Source of the DNA: DASQHW01 sp038238245
GTDB lineage: Bacteria; Actinomycetota; Acidimicrobiia; IMCC26256; PALSA-610
Assembly: GCA_038238245.1 (NCBI GenBank)
Contig: JBBRXX010000011.1
Span: forward strand, 1 to 64,000
Length of the DNA stretch: 64,000 nt
Direction of reading: 5' to 3'
Below, in pieces: positions 33,965-42,852 of this stretch. Both the position numbers and the translations under genes were made by a program. The notes below the pieces were generated by a model. The model had not been told where the DNA came from and made no database searches. It saw nothing but the letters and a program-made list of their open reading frames with translations. Each line of letters opens with the position of its first letter. Position 1 is the first letter of the stretch.

Positions 33965-34789
33965 TCAGTCCAACACTTGTGCGACGACCGGGGCAACGTG
34001 AGCGGGCGTCGCTTCGAACACGACGGGCGCGCCGAACGCGGCCCGGCGTGCCGCCCGGCGTAGGGCTGCGAGCACCGGTGTGCCGACGATCAGCACGAGC
34101 AGCGCGTTGCCGAGCGCGCGTGGAATGTCGAATCCGAGCGCGCTCGCGAGATGGAACGCCCAGAAGCGTCGGAGATTCTCGGCCACCGACGCGCCCACCA
34201 CGAAATGCAGCTCCGTGCCGGAGGTGCCGAACGGCCAGAACCACATGTCCATCACCAATCCGTAGGCGATGCCCGCAACCGCGCCGTAGGTGGCAAGGAG
34301 CACGAGCTCGCGACGACCGGTCGCACGCGGAAGGCAGCCCGCCAGGAAACCGACCCACGCCGCGCACAGCATCTCGAACGGAAGCCACGGGCCCACACCA
34401 CCGGTGAGCAACGCGGACGCGAACATCGTAAGCGCACCCTGCACGAATCCGAACCCGCGGCCGAAGACGCGTCCGCCGGGAAGCAGCAGGAAGAACACAC
34501 CGGTGAAGCCGGTGACGCCGGTGCTCGGTGCGCGCAAGGCGGCGCCGCACGCGACGAGCACACCGAGCATCGCGACCGCCTTGGCGTCGAGCACGCCGTC
34601 GGCCAGCGCCGCGAGCAGGATGGCGACGAGGAGGGGAACCAACACGGCGAAGAGCCACGGTGCGTCACTCGCGTGCGCAAGGTTCTCGGTGCCGCGCGGC
34701 GTGGCAAAGAGCGGCCACGTGAATGCGGCGATTCCCGCGATGGACGTCACCGCGAGCAGCACGCTCGACCGCCACCGGAACCGGATCAT
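33965..34789 (-). CDS. ECF transporter S component, predicted cobalamin-specific
   Basis: 274 residues with about six membrane helices, including FAVLVPLLVAILLAALADG and TGVFFLLLPGGRVFGRGFGF, typical of the substrate-binding integral S subunits. Its ATG overlaps the ATPase stop by 4 nt, so it belongs to the riboswitch-led operon. The substrate is inferred from the upstream cobalamin riboswitch and not from S-subunit motifs. The ATG at 34789 is preferred over a start 13 codons upstream. Confidence 0.85.
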   Translation of the reverse strand: MIRFRWRSSVLLAVTSIAGIAAFTWPLFATPRGTENLAHASDAPWLFAVLVPLLVAILLAALADGVLDAKAVAMLGVLVACGAALRAPSTGVTGFTGVFFLLLPGGRVFGRGFGFVQGALTMFASALLTGGVGPWLPFEMLCAAWVGFLAGCLPRATGRRELVLLATYGAVAGIAYGLVMDMWFWPFGTSGTELHFVVGASVAENLRRFWAFHLASALGFDIPRALGNALLVLIVGTPVLAALRRAARRAAFGAPVVFEATPAHVAPVVAQVLD

Positions 34790-36387
34790 GACGCGAGCGC
34801 GGCCGACACCTCGGCCACTGTGAGCCACTGTGCGGGGGCAAGGATCTTCGCGACCTGCGGCGCGAACACCGGCGAGTGGCAGACAACCTCCCGCGCTGGA
34901 CCGTCCGCGACGATCTCCCCGTCGGCGAGGACGATCGCGCGTGTGGCTGCCTCGGCGACCAGCTCGACGTCGTGGGTCGCGAGCGCCACGGCGTGCCCGT
35001 GCGCCGCGAGCTCGCGCAGGATGATGGCGAGCCGCGCCTTGGCCGAGTAGTCGAGGCCCCGCGTCGGCTCGTCGAGCAGCACGAGCGGCGGCGCCGGCGC
35101 CAGGACGACCGCGAGCGCGAGCGCCAGCCGCTGCCCTTCGGAGAGATCACGCGGGTGACGGTCGCGGTCGACGCCCGGCTCGATGCGATCGAGGGTCGCG
35201 CTCGTCGTACCGGCGGGGAGACGGTGCTCGTGGTCGGCAACGACGCATTCGTCGGCGACCGTCCGCTCGTACAGCAGCGTGCCCGCATCGGGCGGGACGA
35301 GCCCGACCTTGCGCACGAGCGCCGACGCGCCGAGCTCGTGGGGCGCGATGCCGCCGATGGCGATCTTTCCGCGTGCGGGTGGGGCCAGCCCGCAGAGCAA
35401 CCGGAGCAGGGTCGACTTGCCGGCACCGTTGCGCCCCATCACCGCGAGGATCTCGCCTTGGCCGATCTTCAGGTCGATGTCGTGCAGCACCTCGTTGGGT
35501 CCGTACCGCGCCGCGAGATCGGAGACGACGACGACCGCGTCGCCGGTTGCCGGCATCGGTCGGGCGGGTGGTCCGAGGAACCGGAGTTGCTCGCGCAGCG
35601 CGTACGCCGCGCGTCTCGCATCGCGCACCGACATTGGGAGCGGGTTCCAGCCGGCCACGCGCGCGAGCGCGACGACAGGTGGGGCCACCGGTGCGCCCGC
35701 CATCATCGCGGCGGGCGTGCCGGACATGACACGTTGGGCCGCGTCGATCACCGCGACGCGCGTGGCGTATTGCAACACGCGTTCGAGACGGTGCTCGGCG
35801 AGCAACACGGTGAGGCCGAGATCGTCGACGAGGCGGGTCAGGATCGCGAGCACGTCCTCCGCGGCGCCCGGGTCGAGCGCCGAGGTGGGCTCGTCGAGCA
35901 CGAGCACGCGTGGCGACGCGGTGAGTACCGAGCCGATCGCGACTCGCTGCGCCTCGCCGGTCGAGAGCGTGGAGACCGGCCGGCGCCGCAGCATCGCGAT
36001 GCCGAGCAGGTCGAGCACATCTTCGACACGACGGCGCATGACGTCGGGCGCAATTCCAAGGTTCTCCATCGCGTACGCGAGCTCGTCCTCTACCGTGTCG
36101 GCGACGAACCCGGCGGCGGGGTTCTGGCCAAGGATCCCGACACGGTCGGCGAGCTCACGGGGCGGGGTGCGGGTCGTGATGCCGTCGACCGTGACGGTAC
36201 CGAGCAAGGTGCCACCGGTGAAGTGCGGGACGAGCCCGTTCACCGCGCGTAACAGTGTCGACTTTCCCGCACCCGTCTCGCCGATCACGAGAAAGAATTC
36301 GCCCTCGTCGACTGCGAGATCGACATCGAGCAACGCCGGTGCCGGCGCGTCCGGATACGTGAACGTCACATGGTCGAACGTGATCAC
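34786..36387 (-). CDS. ECF transporter ATPase, fused EcfA-EcfA'
   Basis: 533 residues with two ABC ATPase domains in one chain. Domain 1: GETGAGKSTLL, LSTGEAQRVAIG, VLVLDEPTSALD. Domain 2 (after about residue 270): GRNGAGKSTLL, LSEGQRLALA, LVLLDEPTRGLD. It powers the ECF importer. The GTG start at 36387 gives a 4-nt overlap with ecfT; an open frame continuing into ecfT antisense-like sequence is not part of the protein. Confidence 0.93.
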   Translation of the reverse strand: MITFDHVTFTYPDAPAPALLDVDLAVDEGEFFLVIGETGAGKSTLLRAVNGLVPHFTGGTLLGTVTVDGITTRTPPRELADRVGILGQNPAAGFVADTVEDELAYAMENLGIAPDVMRRRVEDVLDLLGIAMLRRRPVSTLSTGEAQRVAIGSVLTASPRVLVLDEPTSALDPGAAEDVLAILTRLVDDLGLTVLLAEHRLERVLQYATRVAVIDAAQRVMSGTPAAMMAGAPVAPPVVALARVAGWNPLPMSVRDARRAAYALREQLRFLGPPARPMPATGDAVVVVSDLAARYGPNEVLHDIDLKIGQGEILAVMGRNGAGKSTLLRLLCGLAPPARGKIAIGGIAPHELGASALVRKVGLVPPDAGTLLYERTVADECVVADHEHRLPAGTTSATLDRIEPGVDRDRHPRDLSEGQRLALALAVVLAPAPPLVLLDEPTRGLDYSAKARLAIILRELAAHGHAVALATHDVELVAEAATRAIVLADGEIVADGPAREVVCHSPVFAPQVAKILAPAQWLTVAEVSAALAS

Positions 36388-37457
36388 GTTGAATCCGCCG
36401 GAAGGCGCGGCGTCACGAAGGCCGGCAATGCCGCGCACAACGCACCGACCGCGGGAAGGACCGGCAGCGTCGGCGCGCGCAAAGGGCTGTACGGCGGGTG
36501 CAGCCCGTCGATGCCGAACCGGCCCGCGACGATGAGCGCGGCGAGCGCTGCAGCACCGGACGCGACGGTCATCCATTCGGGTGCCCGCCACGGATCGGGC
36601 CGGTATTGCGATCGCGTCGCGGTCGCGCTCGCGGCACGCAAGCTCGCGGCGAGGAGCGCGGCGCCGAACGCGAGCATCGGAATGCCGAGCACGCGGGGCG
36701 CACCGCTCTCCAGCACGCCGAAGACGCCGATCATCACCGCGAGCGCACCCCCGAGCGTCGCGGCTTGGCCGGCGCGCCGGCGACGAGCGGGGACGTCGCC
36801 TCGCCGCCCGTAGCCGCGGCTGTCCATCGAAGCCGCGAGCTCGACGGAACGCTCGAGTGCCCCCTCCAACACCGGGACCGCCATCCCGCGCAGCCCCCGG
36901 AGCCCGCGGGACGGACGCCCGCGCAATCGACGAGCATCGCGGACAACCGCGACCGTCGTGACCGTCTGCGGTGCGAACGACAACGCGACCGTCACGACGA
37001 CGCCGAGCTCGTACAGTACCGACGGCACCGCGCGCAGCAGGCGGTAGGGACTCGCGAGACTGTTCGCGGCGCCGACGCAGACCAGGAGTGTCGCGAGCTG
37101 AAGCCCCTCCTCGAACGCGGCGACGATCGCTTCGGTCGTCACCGGGCCGCCGAGCGTCACGCCCGCCGCCCACGACGGCAGGTCGGCCTGCGGGATGGTG
37201 AAGAGCAGGTGGCCGGGCAAGCGCTGCCCGAAGAGCATCTGCAAGACGATGCGCGCCACAAGGATCGCGATACCGAACCGCAAGAACGCGCCGAACGAGC
37301 GCGCCCAGGGCGCGTGTGGTCGCCGCGCCGCGACCACGATCCACGCGGCACCGATCAAGAGTGCGAGCACGATGGGGTTCGTGGTGCGGAGTGCGGCGGC
37401 GCCGAGGGTGAGCGCCCATACCCACCACGCGAGCGGGTGCAGCGGTCGCGGCCTCAC
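36384..37457 (-). CDS. ecfT: ECF transporter transmembrane coupling protein EcfT
   Basis: 357 residues with several membrane helices. It has coupling-helix motifs of the EcfT/CbiQ family: VRDARRLRGRPSRG (Ala-Arg-Arg type) and AASMDSRGYGRRG. It couples the ATPases to the S subunit. It is longer than typical EcfT (about 260 residues) by an extra helical C-terminal region. Overlaps its neighbours by 4 nt on both sides. Confidence 0.9.
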   Translation of the reverse strand: MRPRPLHPLAWWVWALTLGAAALRTTNPIVLALLIGAAWIVVAARRPHAPWARSFGAFLRFGIAILVARIVLQMLFGQRLPGHLLFTIPQADLPSWAAGVTLGGPVTTEAIVAAFEEGLQLATLLVCVGAANSLASPYRLLRAVPSVLYELGVVVTVALSFAPQTVTTVAVVRDARRLRGRPSRGLRGLRGMAVPVLEGALERSVELAASMDSRGYGRRGDVPARRRRAGQAATLGGALAVMIGVFGVLESGAPRVLGIPMLAFGAALLAASLRAASATATRSQYRPDPWRAPEWMTVASGAAALAALIVAGRFGIDGLHPPYSPLRAPTLPVLPAVGALCAALPAFVTPRLPADST

Positions 37458-38320
37458 GTCACCGGCCGGTTGCGGCGCCGGGCCGCGATCCCCCCGCCGA
37501 CACCGAGGATGGCAACCAGCAAGAGGCCCACGATGAGGCCCACGGGCGCGCCGTCGTGGGAGCGTTCGGCCGTGGCGCGCGCGGCAAGCTCGCGCTCGCT
37601 CGGTGCTGCGGTCGTCGGCGACGACGCATCGATGGTCGTCCCCGTCTTCGGGCGCGTATTTCGTCTTGCCGCGGCGACCGTCGTTCGCGTCGTGGCGCCA
37701 CGAGCCGCGTCGGCTGTCGTCGTCGGTCCGTTCCCACCGGCCGGCACGCTCCCGAGCGGGGTCGCGGCTCCTGCGGTCGTGACGTGCGGCGCGCCGGTCG
37801 GGGGCGGAGGCGGTGGCGGCGCGGGCGTGCAGACCCCGGTACTCGCCGCGGCGCGGGGCGGCGGATCATTCGGCAACCCCGACCCTGCGGGCTCCCATCG
37901 CCACCCTTCCACGACGCCGGAGGAGACCCGCGTGCCGCCGGGACCAATGTTCGAATAGGACCACGACCCGTTGGTCCCGTGGAAGTAGGCCCAGTACGCG
38001 TATTTGCCGTCGTGCTGCACGCCGCAGCCGTCCGCGGGAATTCCGTCGATCGCGCACAGGAGCCCGGACGCGTTGAAGCGCGGCTGGGCCAACCCGAGCA
38101 ACGATGCGCGCGTCGCGAGGATGGTCGCGGCGTTGTCCGCGCTCTTCGCCCCGACGCATTCCACGCTCGGGGCGCCACGATCGCCATGATCGACGACGAT
38201 CGCGACGCGTATCTGTCCGGCCGCGCATGGACGCCCGAGCGCGCCCGCGACGTTGGCCGGCGCAACGAGCGCACCGATGCCGACCGATGCCCCGGCGAGG
38301 GCGCGCCACGCTCCTCTCAC
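37454..38320 (-). CDS. Secreted DUF4430-like protein (transcobalamin beta-domain type)
   Basis: 288 residues. An N-terminal signal peptide (to about residue 27) is followed by a domain with LLCAIDGIPADGCG, YAYWAYFHGTNGSWSYSNIG and VVEGWRWEP. This is the pattern of DUF4430, the C-terminal beta domain of intrinsic factor/transcobalamin. A Pro/Thr-rich wall-spanning linker and a C-terminal helix with RRRNR follow, so it is probably membrane-anchored outside the cell. The GTG start overlaps the previous stop by 4 nt. Predicted to close over bound cobalamin together with the upstream toroid protein. Confidence 0.75.
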   Translation of the reverse strand: MRGAWRALAGASVGIGALVAPANVAGALGRPCAAGQIRVAIVVDHGDRGAPSVECVGAKSADNAATILATRASLLGLAQPRFNASGLLCAIDGIPADGCGVQHDGKYAYWAYFHGTNGSWSYSNIGPGGTRVSSGVVEGWRWEPAGSGLPNDPPPRAAASTGVCTPAPPPPPPPTGAPHVTTAGAATPLGSVPAGGNGPTTTADAARGATTRTTVAAARRNTRPKTGTTIDASSPTTAAPSERELAARATAERSHDGAPVGLIVGLLLVAILGVGGGIAARRRNRPVT

Positions 38321-39573
38321 GCGCGCCGCCGGCGGGCGCCGGCCACGCACGCGCCGCCCGCAATCAGCGCAACCAGCGCGCCGAGCGCGAACGGTGCCGT
38401 CGGCGTGCCGGTGCGCGGAAGCTCCTCCGCGGCCTGGGCGGCTGCGACGTTCCTCGCAGCCGCGGTCATCGTCGTCGCCGGTTGCGTGGGGACGCCCAGG
38501 GCGCCGACCGTCGTCGTCGGTGCGGCCGGACACGGCACGGGCAGATCGCCGGTGATCGTCTGCGGCGCGATCGGCAGCACGACGTGTGCCAGCGCGGCGG
38601 TCGCCTGCGCGGTCGCGAGGCCGTCAGGCGCGAGCACACCGCCCGCGCCGGCTTGGAATGCGATGCCGCCGCGGTCTGCGGCGGGCGCGGTGCACCCCAC
38701 TTGCAAGCCGAGCAATGCCGCGGTCCCCCGTGCATCCGGTGCTCCTGCCACCGTGCGAATCGCCTCGACCACCAGCCCGGTCGAGTTGGCGTCGGTGGCC
38801 TGGTCGGCGCGGGCGAGGAAGCCCCACCCGCCGCCCGCATTGCGAACGGCTTGCAGGGCGGCGATGCCGTTCGTGACTCCGGTGGTCGCACCTTGCGCGT
38901 GCAGGCCGAGCGCGGCAAGCGCGGTCGAGTTCGTGTCTGGGCCGCTGAACGTGTTGGGATCCACCGCCGGGCAGGGCTGGGTGGTGTCGGCGCGGAACGC
39001 CGTCCACGACCCGTCGTCGCACTGTTGATCCTCGAGCCAGGTCACGCCGGCCGCGTTCGCAACCCCCGCCGCGTGCAACGCAAGGAGCGCGAGCCCCTCG
39101 CGATACGCGCCGTCGAAGGTCGGAGCCGCGGTCCCAAACAATCCGTTGGCCTGTTGCGTCGCGACCAAGCGCGAGACGAGGTTGGTTGCCGGCGTCCCGA
39201 AGGCCGTTGGGTCGACGCCGGCCGCCTCGGCGGCGAGGATGAGCGACGCGAGCGCGCCCGGATCGTCGGCACCGCTTCCGGCGACCAGGTCGTCGACGTG
39301 TCGGCCGAGATAGCCGAGCAGCGCGTCGACCTGGTGCCTGCCGACCCCGGCCGCCGCCAACGCGGGAACCGCCTGCGCCGAGAGCGAGAGGTTGGCGGTG
39401 GCGGGATTGGCGGACTGCGGGATGAAGCCCGCGTCGTTCACTTGACGGCCGAGCCACGCGGCGGCGAAGCGCGCGGCAGTCTCGGGATCGTTGCTGGGCG
39501 GTGCGGCCGACGCAGGATGCGCAAAGGCGAGCACGAGACCGGCAACGAAGAGGAACGCGGCAACCCTTCGCAT
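38317..39573 (-). CDS. Secreted alpha/alpha-toroid protein with LPXTG-type anchor (transcobalamin alpha-domain type)
   Basis: 418 residues. Signal peptide (MRRVAAFLFVAGLVLAFAHP, cleavage near ASAA). About residues 30-340 form prenyltransferase/squalene-cyclase-type helical repeats, for example WLEDQQCDDGSW and NSTALAALGLHAQG. The C-terminus is ELPRTG, a hydrophobic helix and ARRRR, a sortase sorting signal. Enzymatic residues of cyclases (DxDD) are not seen. The alpha domain of intrinsic factor has this fold. ATG 39573 has AAAGGA about 8 bases upstream. First gene behind the cobalamin riboswitch. Confidence 0.85.
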   Translation of the reverse strand: MRRVAAFLFVAGLVLAFAHPASAAPPSNDPETAARFAAAWLGRQVNDAGFIPQSANPATANLSLSAQAVPALAAAGVGRHQVDALLGYLGRHVDDLVAGSGADDPGALASLILAAEAAGVDPTAFGTPATNLVSRLVATQQANGLFGTAAPTFDGAYREGLALLALHAAGVANAAGVTWLEDQQCDDGSWTAFRADTTQPCPAVDPNTFSGPDTNSTALAALGLHAQGATTGVTNGIAALQAVRNAGGGWGFLARADQATDANSTGLVVEAIRTVAGAPDARGTAALLGLQVGCTAPAADRGGIAFQAGAGGVLAPDGLATAQATAALAHVVLPIAPQTITGDLPVPCPAAPTTTVGALGVPTQPATTMTAAARNVAAAQAAEELPRTGTPTAPFALGALVALIAGGACVAGARRRRA

Positions 39574-39666
39574 CGGGTGTCCTTTCCAAGCCGTGCCGAG
39601 TCGACAGGTTCGGACAGCCCGACAGTGTCGAGCGCTCCACCCGTAGACCACGACGGTGTCTGCGGA

Positions 39667-39800
39667 GCTGCTCGTGGCGGGTATCCCGGCTCGCCGAGCG
39701 CCTGGAGGGCGCCCTGCTTACGGTTGCGGGTCAGCGCCGGAATTCGACCGGACTTCCCCCGCTTCGGAGCCCGGCCATCGGAGCACGGAAGGGCACGGCG
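39667..39800 (-). promoter_or_regulatory. Cobalamin riboswitch
   Basis: The minus strand carries the core GGGGGAAGTCCGG, then GAATTCCGGC, then GCTGACCCGCAACCGTAAG (39735-39717), and further down GAGCCGGGATACCCGCCACG. These match the conserved J6/3, L5 and B12-box segments of adenosylcobalamin riboswitches in the right order. It sits about 95 nt before the toroid-protein ATG. Cobalamin binding would be expected to shut the operon down, by sequestering the RBS or by termination; no clear terminator was seen. Confidence 0.9.
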
Positions 39801-39816
39801 CGTCAAACTGCAGCGC

Positions 39817-40938
39817 ATGGATGTCGATCTGCCCGGCGAGGGTGACCCGCGTCGCATCGAAGTGCGCGCGTGGTTCACCGCGCATCCGACGCCGTCACCG
39901 CGCGAGCTCGTCGACGCCGGGTTCGTCGTGCCGCACTGGCCGCGTCCCTACGGTCTCGATGCCGATCCCGCGTTGCAGCTCATCATCGAGGACGAGATGC
40001 GGCGCGCCGGAGTGTCGAAGCCGGTCAACCCCATCGGCATCGGCCACTGCGGGCCGATCCTCGTCGCGCTCGGCAACGACGAGCAGAAACAGCGTTACCT
40101 GTTGCCGATGCTGGCCGCCGAAGAGGTGTGGTGCCAGCTGTTCAGTGAACCCGGCGCGGGATCGGACCTCGCGAGCCTCTCGACGCGAGCGGAGCGCGAC
40201 GGTGACGTGTACCTCGTGAACGGCCAGAAGATCTGGACGTCACTCGCCCAGCAGGCGAAGTTCGGCATCCTCATCGCGCGCACGCGCACCGACGTCTCGA
40301 AGCACCGAGGCATCTCGTATTTCATCGTGCCGATGGATCTCCCGGGGATCGAGGTCCGCCCGATTCGAAGCATGACCGGCGAGGGTGGCTTCGGGTTCAA
40401 CGAGGTCTTCTTCACCGATGTGCGCGTGCCCGCCGAGAACCTCATCGGCGAGGAGAACCTCGGCTGGGGAATGGCGAAGACCACGCTGGCGAACGAGCGG
40501 GTGTCGCTGTCGACCGGCGGCGGTCTCCAGTGGGGCTACGGGCCCAGCGCGCGCGATCTCGTCGCACACTTCCGCGCCAACGGCGGCGTGCCCGATGCCG
40601 TGCGCCGCCAGCAGATCGTGGACGCGTACATCGAGGGCGAGATCCTCCGCTATCACCGGATGCGCATGATCTCGGCCGCGGTGAACAAGACACCCGGCCC
40701 CGACGCGTCGTTGCGCAAGGCGCTCGCCGACCCACACGGCCGGCGCGTGTTCACGCTCGCCAAGGACGTGATGGGCGCGCACGGCCTCCTGGAGACCAAC
40801 GGCGTGCTCGGCGCCGAATGGGACCGGGGCTTCCTCTTCTCCCCCGCCCTCACGATCGGCGGCGGCACGAGCGAAGTTCTGCACAACATCATCGGCGAAC
40901 GTCTCTTGGGACTTCCGCACGACCCCGAGGTCGCGTGA
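39817..40938 (+). CDS. Acyl-CoA dehydrogenase
   Basis: 373-residue FAD enzyme. LFSEPGAGSDLASLSTRAER is the FAD/substrate motif, VNGQKIWTSLAQ and the C-terminal IGGGTSEVLHNIIGERLLGLP are typical. It introduces an alpha,beta double bond in acyl-CoAs. The N-terminal helical domain is complete (RELVDAGFVVPHWPRPYG). It is divergent from the cobalamin operon; its promoter must lie in the riboswitch-encoding DNA. No KstR box was found upstream. A longer open frame upstream belongs to the antisense of the cobalamin genes. Confidence 0.92.
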   Translation: MDVDLPGEGDPRRIEVRAWFTAHPTPSPRELVDAGFVVPHWPRPYGLDADPALQLIIEDEMRRAGVSKPVNPIGIGHCGPILVALGNDEQKQRYLLPMLAAEEVWCQLFSEPGAGSDLASLSTRAERDGDVYLVNGQKIWTSLAQQAKFGILIARTRTDVSKHRGISYFIVPMDLPGIEVRPIRSMTGEGGFGFNEVFFTDVRVPAENLIGEENLGWGMAKTTLANERVSLSTGGGLQWGYGPSARDLVAHFRANGGVPDAVRRQQIVDAYIEGEILRYHRMRMISAAVNKTPGPDASLRKALADPHGRRVFTLAKDVMGAHGLLETNGVLGAEWDRGFLFSPALTIGGGTSEVLHNIIGERLLGLPHDPEVA

Positions 40939-40948
40939 CGCGCCGCGG

Positions 40949-41917
40949 CTACGCGGACGCGGCGGCCATGAAGGTGCGGAGCTCGCGTCCGACGTCGGGA
41001 CCCATCGGGGCGTAGAGGATCTCGGTCGCCCCTGCCGCGCCGAGCCCGTCGATGCGCATGCGAATCTCCTCGGGCGCGCCGGTCCATGTGAACGACTTCA
41101 GCAGCTGGCCGTCCAGCAAGGGACGGTCGCGGTCGGTCACGCGTACCAGGTGGTCTTCGTGCACCGCGAGGTGGCGCTCGCGTTCGGGTACTTCCTCCAG
41201 CTGCTTGCGCCACTCGACGCCGCCCGGCAGGGCGTCAACGGACGCGGGATCACCTTCCCACATCGCGTGGTACACGACGGTGAGTGCAGGACCTGCGGCC
41301 GCCAACGCGCGGTCCGAGCCGGGCGACTCGCCGTCGTCGAGCACGGTGCCGAACGCGAGCACCGCACACCAATCGAACGACGCGTCGCCCGTACCGATCG
41401 TCATCACGCCGTCGCCGAGCTCGTGCGCGACCGCCAGTCCCTTCGGGCCGTTTGCCGCGATCACGATCGGCGTGCGGATCGGGAACAGCGGCGCGAACTC
41501 GTCGGCGTGCAACATCTGCACGGTTGCGCCCTCGACCTCGACCTTCTCGCCGCGCAGCAGCGCCTGCAACTGCTCGATGTAACGCCGGGTGTACGCCCAC
41601 GTGAGCGCCTTCTGCCCCATCGCCATCCGGCCCGTGAAGCCGGTGCCGATCGCGGCGACCGCGCGGCCCGGCGCGAGCTGCTCCAGGGTCGCGATGGCCG
41701 ACGCCTGCGCGAGCGGGTGCCGCAGGTTCGGCACCAGCACCGCGGGACCGAGCCCGATACGCGATGTTCGCTCCGCCGCCAGCGCCGCAACCATCCAGAT
41801 GTCGCCGTACAACGCGGGCGAGTCGAACAGCCACGCGCGCCTGTATCCGAGCTGCTCCGCTTCGACGATGTGGTCGACGACGTGCGGACCCGCCGGAAAC
41901 GCGCAGGAGATCTCCAT
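40949..41917 (-). CDS. LLM-class F420-dependent oxidoreductase
   Basis: 322 residues of the luciferase-like TIM-barrel family: GYRRAWLFDSPALYGD, RIGLGPAVLVPNLRHP and AIGTGFTGRMAMG. It probably uses F420 or FMN to oxidise or reduce an acyl or keto intermediate. The start overlaps the upstream LLM gene by one base (TGATG). P450-LLM-LLM forms one unit. The proteins recall Rv3520c of the mycobacterial cholesterol region, from memory. Confidence 0.88.
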   Translation of the reverse strand: MEISCAFPAGPHVVDHIVEAEQLGYRRAWLFDSPALYGDIWMVAALAAERTSRIGLGPAVLVPNLRHPLAQASAIATLEQLAPGRAVAAIGTGFTGRMAMGQKALTWAYTRRYIEQLQALLRGEKVEVEGATVQMLHADEFAPLFPIRTPIVIAANGPKGLAVAHELGDGVMTIGTGDASFDWCAVLAFGTVLDDGESPGSDRALAAAGPALTVVYHAMWEGDPASVDALPGGVEWRKQLEEVPERERHLAVHEDHLVRVTDRDRPLLDGQLLKSFTWTGAPEEIRMRIDGLGAAGATEILYAPMGPDVGRELRTFMAAASA

Positions 41918-42852
41918 CACGTGCCGGTCAGCTCGGCGACGAGCGGCGCGAAGTCGCGCGCCTTTGCGCCGGGAATGACGGTGTACGAATAGCCCCACCG
42001 CTCGCGGCGTTCCCGCAGACGGTCGGCGCACTCCGCCGTCGAACCGATGAGCGCCAACGGCGAGCTCAACACGTCCTTGGGGTCGGCGCTGAAGAGCTGA
42101 CCCATCAGCTCGGCGACGGCCGGGGTGTCGTCGGTGATCTCGGCGGCCGCGAGCCACGCGTTGAGCTCGAGCCCGTCGAAGCGCTCGCCCGCGCCCTCGC
42201 GTACCCAACCGACCTTCTCGTCGATGCGCTCGGGCAGCGCGTCGTGCGCAGCGTCGGTGTCGACCTCTCCGGAATGGATGGACGCGTTGACGCCGATGAT
42301 GTCCGCGGTCGCACCCGCGAACCGCAGCACGCGCCGCGCTCCCCCGCCGATGAGGATCGGCGGGCCGTCCGCGGTGTACGGCCGAGGCGTTCCCGGCAGG
42401 TCGGTGATCCGGTAGTGCTCGCCTGCGAACGTCACCGGTCCGCCGGCGAACAACGCCTTGATGACGCGCGTGTGCTCGATCATGCGATCGACGCGGACCT
42501 TCGGTGATTCCATTGCGATCCCGGACCGGTCGTAGTCGAGTCGCTTCCAACCCGCGCCGAGACCCACCTCCAGGCGGCCTTCCGACAGCAGGTCGATCGT
42601 CGCGAGCTCACGTGCGAGCACCGCCGGGTGCCGGTAGTCGCAGTCGAACACCAACGAGCCGACGCGCAGTGTCGTCGTCACGACCACCGCCGCGGCCATT
42701 GCCGCCAGCGGCCCCAGGCCTTCGTCGAAATGGTCGGGCACGAACATCGTGGAGTAGCCGAGCGCCTCGATCTCGCGCACCGTGTCCGTCCACGTGCGGT
42801 CGTCGAACGGCGCGTGCAACTCGATGCCGAACCGGAACGGGTGTGTGGTCAT
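41917..42852 (-). CDS. LLM-class F420-dependent oxidoreductase (MSMEG_2516-type)
   Basis: 311 residues: FRFGIELHAPFDDRTWTDTV, EALGYSTMFVPDHFDEGLGP, LLSEGRLEVGLGAGWKRLDY. This matches the actinobacterial F420-dependent subfamily I know as MSMEG_2516-like. Paralogous to, but clearly distinct from, the next gene. The ATG overlaps the P450 stop by 4 nt. Confidence 0.9.
   Translation of the reverse strand: MTTHPFRFGIELHAPFDDRTWTDTVREIEALGYSTMFVPDHFDEGLGPLAAMAAAVVVTTTLRVGSLVFDCDYRHPAVLARELATIDLLSEGRLEVGLGAGWKRLDYDRSGIAMESPKVRVDRMIEHTRVIKALFAGGPVTFAGEHYRITDLPGTPRPYTADGPPILIGGGARRVLRFAGATADIIGVNASIHSGEVDTDAAHDALPERIDEKVGWVREGAGERFDGLELNAWLAAAEITDDTPAVAELMGQLFSADPKDVLSSPLALIGSTAECADRLRERRERWGYSYTVIPGAKARDFAPLVAELTGT

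Noticed and set aside
34786..37428. An 880-codon frame covering the ECF ATPase and much of ecfT
   Set aside because: Only the part from GTG 36387 encodes ABC ATPase domains. The upstream part is Arg-rich sequence out of frame with the real ecfT gene.
38317..39573. Squalene cyclase or prenyltransferase enzyme
   Set aside because: The toroid repeats are present, but the protein is secreted and wall-anchored, lacks a DxDD-type motif and is under a cobalamin riboswitch.
38104..40938. A 944-codon plus-strand frame ending in the acyl-CoA dehydrogenase
   Set aside because: The first 570 codons are antisense to the cobalamin-operon genes and riboswitch. The dehydrogenase begins at ATG 39817.
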